In this document: piece by piece, positions 45,196 to 52,978 of the stretch | Position numbering within the stretch: the first letter of the stretch is position 1 | How the letters are laid out: every line of letters begins with the position of its first letter | Origin: Mesobacillus jeotgali | GTDB taxonomy: Bacteria > Bacillota > Bacilli > Bacillales > Cytobacillaceae | Direction of reading: 5' to 3' | Length of the DNA stretch: 64,000 nt | NCBI RefSeq assembly: GCF_900166585.1 | Contig: NZ_FVZC01000009.1 | Location: 1,313,444 to 1,377,443 of the forward strand | Position numbers and translations under genes: made by a program | Notes under the pieces: model-generated | What the model was told of the DNA's origin: nothing | Database searches by the model: none | Seen by the model: only the letters and a program-made list of their open reading frames with translations

Positions 45196-45381
45196 GTCTG
45201 CAGTGCATCTCCAGTACCGTCAAAATCTAGGTTGCAACTCAAACAAATGATCGAGCATGGCCATTAGCTCTAGAATATCTATACTTTCCATAAAAAAGTT
45301 CACGAAATGTATTGAGTTATCCTTTAGTTATTGATAAATTTTATAAAGGTTATAAAATTATTTTATATAGGGGATAAATAT

Positions 45382-46242
45382 ATGAAAAAACTTTTAATTG
45401 TTTGCAGTTTATTATTGATGTCTGTTCTTTCTGGTTGTGCCGATGATGATAGCAAACCAACAAAAGCCGAAACAATAAAGATTGGTGCGATTCCGGATCA
45501 GAACACTGCTGACTTGAACAGAAGCATGGAGGACTTCGCGAAGGATCTAGGCGACAAAACAGGATTGAATGTTGAGTTCGTCCCTTCTGTTGATTACTCA
45601 GCTTTAGTAACAGCTTTTCAACGTGGCGAGATTCAGCTTGCGTGGTTCGGTGGCTTGACGGGTGTTCAGGCGAGAAATTCTGTTCCGGAGGCTGAAGCCT
45701 TTGCACAGAGGCCTATTGACGAAAAGTTCAAGTCTGTTTTTATTGCTCAAAAAGACATTGAGATTGATAGTCTTGAAGGTCTAAAAGGAAAATCCTTCAC
45801 TTTCGGGAGCGAGAGTTCAACTTCAGGACATTTAATGCCCCGCTACTTCATGATGGAAGCAGGCATTGATCCTGACCAGGAACTCGATGGAAAACCTAAC
45901 TACTCAGGTTCACACGATAAAACATATAAACTTGTTGAATCTGGAGCATTCGAAACAGGCGCCTTGAATGTTTCTGTCTGGGAAGCAGCTGTCAAGGAAG
46001 GCAAAGTAGATGAATCTAAGGTAAAAGTATTCTACACAACACCTGAATACTATGATTACAATTGGACTGTCAACATTGACAATGAAGAAACAAAAACAAA
46101 AATCAAAGAAGCGATTCTATCAATGACTAAAGATGACAATGAGATTATGGAACTTCTGCAAACCGATCGATTTATTGAATCCAAGAATGAAAACTATAAG
46201 GCAATTGAAGAAGTAGCCAAGCAACTAAAGATCATCAAGTAG
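45382..46242 (+). CDS. phnD: phosphonate/phosphite ABC transporter substrate-binding lipoprotein
   Basis: 286 aa. Signal peptide with lipobox LLLMSVLSGC (Cys about 19). The mature part is of the PhnD/PtxB type: KIGAIPDQNTADLNRSMEDF, RGEIQLAWFGGLTGVQAR near 94, KSFTFGSESSTSGHLMPRYF near 143, and SGSHDKTYKLVESGAFETGA near 188. The frame opens 17 codons earlier, but GGGGATAAAT is placed for the ATG at 45382. It starts the unit phnD-phnC-phnE. No C-P lyase, phosphonatase or phosphite dehydrogenase gene is near, so phosphonate, phosphite or hypophosphite remain possible. Confidence 0.9.
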   Translation: MKKLLIVCSLLLMSVLSGCADDDSKPTKAETIKIGAIPDQNTADLNRSMEDFAKDLGDKTGLNVEFVPSVDYSALVTAFQRGEIQLAWFGGLTGVQARNSVPEAEAFAQRPIDEKFKSVFIAQKDIEIDSLEGLKGKSFTFGSESSTSGHLMPRYFMMEAGIDPDQELDGKPNYSGSHDKTYKLVESGAFETGALNVSVWEAAVKEGKVDESKVKVFYTTPEYYDYNWTVNIDNEETKTKIKEAILSMTKDDNEIMELLQTDRFIESKNENYKAIEEVAKQLKIIK

Positions 46243-46251
46243 GTGGGCTTC

Positions 46252-46998
46252 ATGAGCGAATTTATTGTTATGAAAAATATAGAAAAAATTTACGAGCGGA
46301 AGATAGCCTTATCTTCCCTTTCTTTGTCTGTAAACAAAGGGGAATTAATAGCTTTGATTGGTCCAAGCGGTGCAGGTAAGACGACAATGTTGAATTTACT
46401 TGCCGCTACATTATCACCTGACCGAGGAGAAATTACTATTGACGGACAGCGGTTGGCAGAAATGACTGACCAGAAGAAAAGGGCTAAGAAAATCGGGATC
46501 ATACGACAGCAATTTGACCTCATCGGAGAATTGCCAGTGATTCAAAATGTACTTGCGGGCAAGCTGTCAGAATGGGGGATATTTAAATCACTTCTTTCAC
46601 TGTTAGTCCCTCAGGAAAAGGATGACGCCATCAAGGCACTTTCACGTGTTGGACTGAGAGAGAAATTATATGAACGTACCTCTGCCCTTTCCGGTGGTGA
46701 ACAGCAGCGCGTTGCCCTTGCCAGACTGCTTGTACAGAGTCCTGAAATTGTATTGGCCGATGAGCCTGTGGCTTCCTTAGATCCAGTACGAGCAGAGGAT
46801 ATAATGGCACTACTTGTCAAGATTGCTTCCGAGGAAAGCCAAACATTGATAGCCAGTTTGCACTCGGTAGAGTACGCTAAAAAGTACTTCGATCGACTGA
46901 TTGGGCTTAAAAACGGACAGATTTTCTTTGATTTGCCTGCATCATCCGTCTCTGACACCCATATTGATAGCTTGTACAAACTCAGGGAGCAGGCTTAG
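46252..46998 (+). CDS. phnC: phosphonate-type ABC transporter ATPase
   Basis: 248 aa. Walker A GPSGAGKTTMLNLL near 35, Q-loop IIRQQFDLIGELPVIQNVLA, signature LSGGEQQRVALARLL near 147, Walker B VLADEPVASLDP. The Q-loop segment with VIQNVLAGKL is typical of PhnC. The ATG at 46252 has AGGTGG directly upstream, 10 nt after the phnD stop; the GTG three codons earlier is less well placed. It couples ATP hydrolysis to uptake through the PhnE permease. Confidence 0.92.
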   Translation: MSEFIVMKNIEKIYERKIALSSLSLSVNKGELIALIGPSGAGKTTMLNLLAATLSPDRGEITIDGQRLAEMTDQKKRAKKIGIIRQQFDLIGELPVIQNVLAGKLSEWGIFKSLLSLLVPQEKDDAIKALSRVGLREKLYERTSALSGGEQQRVALARLLVQSPEIVLADEPVASLDPVRAEDIMALLVKIASEESQTLIASLHSVEYAKKYFDRLIGLKNGQIFFDLPASSVSDTHIDSLYKLREQA

Positions 46999-46999
46999 C

Positions 47000-48631
47000 A
47001 TGGAAAGAACCTGGTGGAACATCAACCTTCATAAAAGGAAAATACTCAGTATGCTCCTTATTCTGGCCTTTCTATGGAGTCTGTCAACTATACATTGGAG
47101 TCAGGAATTGATTCATGGAAAAGGAATTCAAACTGCCAAACAAATTGCAGCAGCATTTTTCAGACCGGATTTATCGGCTGATATCCTGATGCTCGCTTTG
47201 GAGTCAACCTGGACCACTTTAAGTTATGCAGTGGCTGGTATGAGCCTGGCCATAATCATTGCCTTTTTCTTCGGCATTCTGGCTTCCGGAATCCTTTTTA
47301 CCAATATTAAAACAAAACGATATATCAAATCATTTTTTAGAGGGCAGCTTGGTTTCATGCGAGCCATTCACGAGCTTGTCTGGGCATGGCTGTTTGTTGC
47401 TTCAATTGGCCTTTCCCCGTTTGCAGCGATATTTGCACTGGCGATACCTTATGGTGGAATTCTCGGGAAAATTTTTGCAGACATGCTTGAAGATGTACGG
47501 GACGAACCAATCAAGGCACTGGAAGCAGCAGGAGCCACAAGGGTGCAGGCACTATGGTATGGATACCTTCCTATGGTCCGGTCAAACATAGTAAGCTATG
47601 CATTTTATCGATTCGAATGTGCGGTACGATCATCAGCGATCATGAGTTTTGTTGGCATTGGCGGTCTCGGCTACCAGATTCAATTAAGCCTGGATGATTT
47701 GCAATATAATGAAGTGTGGACCTTTGTGTTTTTCCTGATTCTCCTCGTCATCCTCATTGATGCCTGGAGCAATCATCTAAGAAAAAATCTGAATTCTCCT
47801 AACATAGTTAAAAGAAATCTGAAAATGTCTTTCTATTCAATTGTTTTTCTTTCACTTTTATCCTGGTTTTCTATTTTTACGATAGAAAAGGCAAGCCTTA
47901 CATCATTATTTTCCGAACAGAATCTTTCCTATGCAAAACAGTTCTTCAACGGTCTTCTGGGAATCGGTGAAGAAGATCCAGCCTTTTTAAATAGCAAAAG
48001 CTGGGGTGATGCATTTTCCCTTACGATAGATACTTTGTTAATGAGTGTAATGGCCACTGGATTTGCAACAATTGCAGCCCTCTTAACTGTAGTTCCGGCA
48101 GCCAGGAATATAGCTGATGGTTCTATTACATCCTCAAAAAAATGGCATGGGCTGCTGGCTTTCGGAATTGTTCGAGGTGGCTATATTTTTACTAGAGCTG
48201 TACCCGAGCTTGTTTGGGCGATGATTATTATTTTTATTTTCAAACCGGGTATCCTGCCTGGTGCGATTGCCCTCGCTATTCATAATTACGGAATACTCGG
48301 CAAGCTTCTGGCAGAAGTAATCGAGGATTTAGATTCCCGTCCGGTCCGGAATCTTGCATCAAGTGGCGCAAGCAGGCTGCAGCTTTTATTCTATGGAGTC
48401 CTGCCGACTGCTCTGCCCCGCTTTCTGACCTACATCCTTTATCGTTGGGAAGTCATCATGCGGACCACTATTGTAGTCGGCTTTGTGGGAGCTGGCGGTC
48501 TTGGCCAGCAATTCAAGCTGAGCATGAGTTTTTTCCACTATACTGACATTGCTCTTTTGCTGTTTTTCTATTTGGTTCTTGTCTTTTCCGCCGATTTTAT
48601 CTCGGAAAGAGCAAGATCCTTCATAAAATAA
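47000..48631 (+). CDS. phnE: phosphonate-type ABC permease, duplicated (PhnE-PhnE fusion)
   Basis: 543 aa, twice the usual PhnE length. Two complete permease halves are joined: each has about six membrane spans and an EAA loop, EPIKALEAAGATRVQALWYG near 172 and RPVRNLASSGASRLQLLFYG near 448, each followed by a conserved SFVGIGGLGYQIQ or GFVGAGGLGQQF. The importer therefore needs only one permease polypeptide. The start ATG overlaps the end of phnC (1 nt between stop and start), with GGGAGCAGG upstream. The frame opens 33 codons earlier inside phnC, which is rejected. Confidence 0.92.
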   Translation: MERTWWNINLHKRKILSMLLILAFLWSLSTIHWSQELIHGKGIQTAKQIAAAFFRPDLSADILMLALESTWTTLSYAVAGMSLAIIIAFFFGILASGILFTNIKTKRYIKSFFRGQLGFMRAIHELVWAWLFVASIGLSPFAAIFALAIPYGGILGKIFADMLEDVRDEPIKALEAAGATRVQALWYGYLPMVRSNIVSYAFYRFECAVRSSAIMSFVGIGGLGYQIQLSLDDLQYNEVWTFVFFLILLVILIDAWSNHLRKNLNSPNIVKRNLKMSFYSIVFLSLLSWFSIFTIEKASLTSLFSEQNLSYAKQFFNGLLGIGEEDPAFLNSKSWGDAFSLTIDTLLMSVMATGFATIAALLTVVPAARNIADGSITSSKKWHGLLAFGIVRGGYIFTRAVPELVWAMIIIFIFKPGILPGAIALAIHNYGILGKLLAEVIEDLDSRPVRNLASSGASRLQLLFYGVLPTALPRFLTYILYRWEVIMRTTIVVGFVGAGGLGQQFKLSMSFFHYTDIALLLFFYLVLVFSADFISERARSFIK

Positions 48632-48660
48632 ATCCGGCCAGTAATACGGCCGGATTTTTT
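48631..48660 (+). terminator. terminator after phnE
   Basis: AATCCGGCC and GGCCGGATT pair perfectly around GTAATAC-type loop, followed by TTTTTGATTT. Confidence 0.93.
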
Positions 48661-48697
48661 GATTTATTATAGATTAAGTGTTTGAAGACTGAAATTC

Positions 48698-49120
48698 TTA
48701 GAGAATATCCATTTTGTCCAGCCCATTCTCGAGGAAGTATTTTTCGTACCTTGCCTTAAGCTGGAAAAGACGATTGATTTTTTCTTCAATGGAAGTGTTG
48801 ATGTCGACTTCACGTTTCAAATCGATTGTTGCCAGCTTATGCGTAAGCTGGTCCCAAAAGACATCCTCCTCATACTCATCGATAATTGATTCTACTGTCT
48901 CTTTCAGCCTATCTGAAAGATAGTAGTACTCTTCTTCTTTATCATAGTAAATTTCCTCTGCTGCTTCAAAGTCCCTGGCCAGGGCGAAAATATACTGTTC
49001 AAGATCTTCCGCTTTTTTTACCAATTCATTATTCACTTCTGTCAGTCCAAGAGGCCAATTACCAAGCTGTAATAGCTTAACAAGCGTCAAATATTGATCT
49101 TTTGAAAGGTCAATTTTCAT
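48698..49120 (-). CDS. hypothetical acidic protein, about 140 aa
   Basis: Cytosolic, helical and acidic: MKIDLSKDQYLTLVKLLQLG, then EDLEQYIFALARDFEAAEEI and DEYEEDVFWDQLTHKLATID. No membrane segment and no Cys. Similar proteins of unknown role occur in Bacilli, but I cannot name a family. AGGGGAGG precedes the ATG at 49120; the upstream ATG at 49138 overlaps that binding site. Confidence 0.75.
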   Translation of the reverse strand: MKIDLSKDQYLTLVKLLQLGNWPLGLTEVNNELVKKAEDLEQYIFALARDFEAAEEIYYDKEEEYYYLSDRLKETVESIIDEYEEDVFWDQLTHKLATIDLKREVDINTSIEEKINRLFQLKARYEKYFLENGLDKMDIL

Positions 49121-49249
49121 CGTACCCTCCCCTTTCATATGCTTGTTTCATATATATGATTGAAGTGCAGCTGATTTTCCTAATTAACCAGTTCATATGG
49201 GAATTTTTTTAAAATAATAAACGCTATTTCTTATGAGAAAAGTAAAAAC

Positions 49250-49276
49250 GGCAAGCCAATTACTCCATGGCTTGCC
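49250..49276 (-). terminator. terminator after the 48-aa gene
   Basis: GGCAAGCC and GGCTTGCC pair perfectly on the minus strand around ATGGAGTAATT, followed by GTTTTTAC. Confidence 0.88.
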
Positions 49277-49285
49277 AGTACTTTA

Positions 49286-49432
49286 TCAATTTGTAATATT
49301 AATTGCTTCACCTAATAACTGTATATCTTTATATATTTCAGTTTTCAGTTCATCGTCTTTGCAGTGTGCATATTCTTCAAATAATCGGCCTAATTCTTTA
49401 ATAAATAAAAGATGTTCTTCAACTGCAACCAT
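49286..49432 (-). CDS. small hypothetical protein, 48 aa
   Basis: MVAVEEHLLFIKELGRLFEE, then YAHCKDDELKTEIYKDIQLL and GEAINITN. It is helical, slightly acidic, with one Cys. AAAGGGG lies 7 nt before the ATG, and a perfect terminator follows 10 nt after the stop, which is why I regard it as a real gene despite its length. No family recognised. The gaps on either side (49139-49249 and 49433-49643) show nothing else. Confidence 0.65.
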   Translation of the reverse strand: MVAVEEHLLFIKELGRLFEEYAHCKDDELKTEIYKDIQLLGEAINITN

Positions 49433-49643
49433 ACAGAGACCCCTTTACACAGAAGATGACCAGTGGCAATTGCTGTGTTAACATTTTCTGCTGACCAGAA
49501 TATTTACCCGTAAAATAAACTATTAAACTACCAATTTTTATATTTATATGCGACTGCTGTCCACTATATGACAACCATTGTTTAATGCATGGCCCTTTAA
49601 GGGAAGTAATTATGAAGAAATATAATATTCAGGGGGTAAATAG

Positions 49644-50711
49644 ATGTGGATACAAAAACCTTTTTTTAAATATGCTACAGCGATCATACTGGTTCTTCTC
49701 ATTATTTTTCTTTTTGGAAAAATAGATTATTTCGTCTGGCCACTGCAAAATTTCATTATAGCTATATTTTTTCCTGTCCTAATCTCAGGTCTCGTTTACT
49801 ATATTTTGAGAAAGCCGGTTGAATTGCTTCACAGGTATCTCCCTAAAATAGTCAGCGTACTCATTGTTTTTATACTAGTCGCAGGAATATTCTCCAGTTT
49901 CTTTTATTTCGCGGGATCGATGTTAGGTGAGCAGGTCAGTGGCTTGACAGAAAATTTCCCTGAAAAGGTCGATGAGGTTACGAAGGAATCACAAAAGGTC
50001 ATCAATGATAACTCGATAGGTTTTATCAATGCGGACGAGCTAAAACAGAAGGGCATAAATTATTTAAGCAAGCTATCACAAAATCTCGGGGAAAATATCA
50101 TGACACTATTTTCCTTGATTACTAGCATAGCAACAGTCCTGGTGGTTGTACCTTTCCTGGCTTTCTTCTTTTTAAAGGATGATGAAAAATTAAGACCATA
50201 TATCATTAGACATATTCCTGAAGAACACGAGGAGGAAGGCAATCGAATATTGAAGGATATCGATAAAACATTGTTCACATATGTAACAGGCCAATTTATT
50301 ATCGCTCTGGTGGATGGCACCCTGATGTATATCGGTTATAAGATTATTGGACTTGACTATGCGCTTATTTTAGCAATTTTTACAATGTTTTTAACCGTTG
50401 TTCCCTTTCTGGGACCTATTATAGGGGTAATTCCAGCTCTGTTCGTAGCACTTACCAGCAGTCCATTGATGATGTTTAAGGTCTTAATTGTACTGGTGAT
50501 CGTGCAGCAGCTGGAAGGAAACCTTGTCACCCCTCAAGTTATGGGAAAGAAGCTCAACCTCCACCCCATCACAGTCATTCTGCTGTTAATCGCAGCTGGT
50601 TCATTATATGGGTTCATCGGCATTCTTATTGCCATACCGCTCTATTCAGTGATAAAAATCATCATTAGGGATGTTTGGAAGTTTTATAAGCTTCGCAGTA
50701 AAACATCATAA
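49644..50711 (+). CDS. AI-2E family (PerM/TqsA) membrane protein
   Basis: 355 aa with about eight hydrophobic segments. Family features are LVYYILRKPVELLHRYLPK near 53, FLAFFFLKDDEKLRPYII near 170, VTGQFIIALVDGTLMYIGY near 214 and LVIVQQLEGNLVTPQVMGKK near 290. Members range from putative autoinducer-2 exporters to sodium-proton antiporters, so the cargo cannot be given. GGGGGT precedes the ATG by 8 nt. Confidence 0.88.
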   Translation: MWIQKPFFKYATAIILVLLIIFLFGKIDYFVWPLQNFIIAIFFPVLISGLVYYILRKPVELLHRYLPKIVSVLIVFILVAGIFSSFFYFAGSMLGEQVSGLTENFPEKVDEVTKESQKVINDNSIGFINADELKQKGINYLSKLSQNLGENIMTLFSLITSIATVLVVVPFLAFFFLKDDEKLRPYIIRHIPEEHEEEGNRILKDIDKTLFTYVTGQFIIALVDGTLMYIGYKIIGLDYALILAIFTMFLTVVPFLGPIIGVIPALFVALTSSPLMMFKVLIVLVIVQQLEGNLVTPQVMGKKLNLHPITVILLLIAAGSLYGFIGILIAIPLYSVIKIIIRDVWKFYKLRSKTS

Positions 50712-50716
50712 TACAG

Positions 50717-50748
50717 AACGACAGCCTGGTATTGACAGGCTGTCGTTT
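50717..50748. terminator. terminator between AI-2E protein and lipase genes
   Basis: AACGACAGCCTG and CAGGCTGTCGTT pair over 12 bp around GTATTGA, followed by TTATTG. It can serve the convergent genes, though it lies 50 nt from the lipase stop. Confidence 0.88.
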
Positions 50749-50798
50749 TATTGTGTTTTTTTCATGATTTATACCGGTACGTTTATAATTGAAAAAGT

Positions 50799-51521
50799 TT
50801 AATTTGAATTTGCTCCCCCATCCTGCAGGCCTTCAAGAACGAATGGCCGGACGGTTATGTCCGTCAGCAATCCGCTATGGCTTACCCCTGTGATTTGGAC
50901 ATTATCTGCGCCATTAATTATCGAACTCGTATAAGGATTAATAACAGTATCCGCACTGCTGTAAATCGATGTGTATTGTATGATTGAAGATGTATCACTT
51001 CCATTTGGTGTCTCATCAGCACTATTCAAATCATTCAAGAAAGCACTTCCTGGAACCATTTCACGTGCCCCTTCAGTCCATAAGCCAAAATAAGATGAAT
51101 TTGTTCCATGATGAGGCGACCCCAAAGTAATCACATCATCTACTTTTTGCGCACCCTCTAGGTACTTTACGTAATAGCGAGTGCTTAAACCACCCATGCT
51201 GTGAGCGACTATGTCTACTTTCGCAGCTTTTGTCTGCCGAAGGACCTGATTCACGAATGATTGTAATTCATAAGCATTGTCAATATTGCTTCCCGTTGTA
51301 TCAGTATATTGGATGGCATACAAATAGCTTGATGGCCAGCCCTGGCTGATCAGCCATTGCTTCATATTGTCATAACCTGATGATGAACCTGTGAATCCAT
51401 GGACAAATACGACCGGATCTTTTTCAGCTTCCGCTGAAACCCTCTTAGCGGCGGTTGCTGGTGAAACAAGAGCAAGAATAAAGACAACCGAAACAACCAA
51501 ACTTATTAGGCCCCTTACCAT
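50799..51521 (-). CDS. secreted lipase, LipA/EstA-like (family I.4)
   Basis: 240 aa. Residues 1-24 are a signal peptide ([20 protein letters not shown], then AAKR). The alpha/beta-hydrolase core matches B. subtilis Lip[20 protein letters not shown] (oxyanion), the nucleophile in [19 protein letters not shown] with Ala in the first Gly position (AHSMG, Ser about 106), the acid in SSADTVINP and His in [10 protein letters not shown]. It is a small lidless esterase or lipase acting outside the cell. AGGAGG precedes the ATG. Confidence 0.92.
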   Translation of the reverse strand: MVRGLISLVVSVVFILALVSPATAAKRVSAEAEKDPVVFVHGFTGSSSGYDNMKQWLISQGWPSSYLYAIQYTDTTGSNIDNAYELQSFVNQVLRQTKAAKVDIVAHSMGGLSTRYYVKYLEGAQKVDDVITLGSPHHGTNSSYFGLWTEGAREMVPGSAFLNDLNSADETPNGSDTSSIIQYTSIYSSADTVINPYTSSIINGADNVQITGVSHSGLLTDITVRPFVLEGLQDGGANSN

Positions 51522-51728
51522 TATTATAAAAACCTCCTAAAATTATAATCTATAAATATTATGGCAGCGTTTTCAAAAAATTCCTTAAACTAAATAAGTG
51601 AGGCAACAGATACTCTCATTCAATTTACCTTTTCACATACCTCTCCTTCGTCATTTTACAAAAGATTGAATAGAAACTGTTTTATTTGGGCAGCCTATTC
51701 CCAGTTTGATAAAAGGGAGGTTTAGCCA

Positions 51729-52235
51729 ATGATACGAATTATCATTCCGCTGATATCACTTTTAGTCCCGGCCATGTTGTTCACAGGATGCAATACTTAT
51801 ACGGATGAAGGAGCAGATTCTCCTCATGTTTATGGAGAGAATAACCCGCATGTCCTTAATTTAAATGAGGAATACCGCTCCAATTCTTATAATCAGACCT
51901 ATAGGATAAAGGGCAACGATGATCTAGAACAACAAGCAGAAATGCTCCAAAATGTCCAAAGTGCGACAGTCATCACAGTCCAGCCAAAAGCCTATGTAGC
52001 CGTGGTTCTCGAAGATGGCAATACTACTTCTGTTCCAGACGAGGTATATAACAAAATTGACCGCCAAATAAAAGCTGCAGATGATGCGATTAAAGAAGTA
52101 TTTGTCTCGTCTAATGCGGATTTTGTAGTGGAAATGACAGATTTTCGCGAGCAGCTCCAAAGCAGAAGACCAATCCCCGGTCTAACTGAAGATTTTAATA
52201 CAATGATTGAAAGGGTATTTCCTGCCCATCACTAA
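51729..52235 (+). CDS. YhcN/YlaJ family sporulation lipoprotein
   Basis: 168 aa with signal peptide and lipobox AMLFTGC (Cys about 21). The YhcN/YlaJ domain covers about 70-165 (NVQSATVITVQPKAYVAVVL near 74). Members are found in the inner spore membrane and affect germination (family knowledge). The end is RRPIPGLTEDFNTMIERVFP. GGGAGG precedes the ATG by 10 nt. It is a single gene between terminators. Confidence 0.88.
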   Translation: MIRIIIPLISLLVPAMLFTGCNTYTDEGADSPHVYGENNPHVLNLNEEYRSNSYNQTYRIKGNDDLEQQAEMLQNVQSATVITVQPKAYVAVVLEDGNTTSVPDEVYNKIDRQIKAADDAIKEVFVSSNADFVVEMTDFREQLQSRRPIPGLTEDFNTMIERVFPAHH

Positions 52236-52250
52236 AATAACCTGCTTAGA

Positions 52251-52279
52251 AAGGGCACCGGATTGCATCCGGTGCCCTT
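52251..52279. terminator. bidirectional terminator between spore lipoprotein and HD gene
   Basis: AAGGGCACCGGAT and ATCCGGTGCCCTT form a perfect 13-bp stem around TGC. Confidence 0.88.
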
Positions 52280-52289
52280 GATATTCTCC

Positions 52290-52838
52290 TTAAATAGGCA
52301 AACTTGTTTCGCCGCTATCTTTACCTTTCGATAACTCTTCATCAATCATTTTATCGAGCCTGATTATGCTTTGTTTTGCTCGTTCTTGATCAATTTTTCG
52401 ATAATGATGTTTACCGCCTTCTTCTTCGTCTTTTTCATCCGCCCATTTTACGACCTTCTGAAGCGGAGTCCGGACAATGTCGTTTGAAGGCAAAAAGGAG
52501 TCAGTATGGAAAAGGATTGCAAGTGAAGTGGCTTTCGCCTGTACGGGGTTTTCTCCAAGCCTGATGAGGAGCTTGTGCGCCCTTTCAGCACCCTTTATAG
52601 GATGTATATCGTTCTTTCGGTATAATTCGTAGTCCCACTTACCGTTCCTGTACCAGGTGAAATGGCCGATGTCGTGGAGGAACCCTGCTTTGGCAGCGAT
52701 ATCTACATCTACATTATGTTTTTTGGCAAGCTGGAATGCATGGTATGCAACAGCAATTGCATGTGCCATTCCTGAACGTTTTAAATATTTCTGGGCAATA
52801 TGATGTTCATATATATCTAAAAGTGTTACATCTCTCAC
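52290..52838 (-). CDS. HD domain protein (putative phosphohydrolase)
   Basis: 182 aa. The metal-binding HD pattern is present: His in SGMAHAIAVAYHAFQLAKKH, HD in AAKAGFLHDIGHFTWYRNGK near 52 and a later Asp in VKWADEKDEEE. The family includes nucleotidases and phosphatases; the substrate is not indicated. The start is a GTG at 52838 behind AAGGAGG. It is convergent with the spore lipoprotein gene. Confidence 0.8.
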   Translation of the reverse strand: MRDVTLLDIYEHHIAQKYLKRSGMAHAIAVAYHAFQLAKKHNVDVDIAAKAGFLHDIGHFTWYRNGKWDYELYRKNDIHPIKGAERAHKLLIRLGENPVQAKATSLAILFHTDSFLPSNDIVRTPLQKVVKWADEKDEEEGGKHHYRKIDQERAKQSIIRLDKMIDEELSKGKDSGETSLPI

Positions 52839-52941
52839 AGGCTAACCTCCTTGATAAGTGTTTTGCTTATTTTTATGAATGTTAACAGAATTCATGTAAA
52901 AATGCACATTATAAAACTCTCTGTGTCTCTATAAACTTAAA

Positions 52942-52976
52942 AAAGCTGGCAAAGAGTGACAACCTGCCAGCAGCTT
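52942..52976 (-). terminator. terminator after the large membrane protein gene
   Basis: AAGCTGCTGGCAGG and CTTTGCCAGCTT pair imperfectly on the minus strand, followed by TTTTTAAG. Confidence 0.75.
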
Positions 52977-52978
52977 CC

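Noticed and set aside
44919-45242. Reverse frame of 107 codons with repeated SDKPAA
   Set aside because: The amino acid repeat is only the translation of the tandem DNA repeat.
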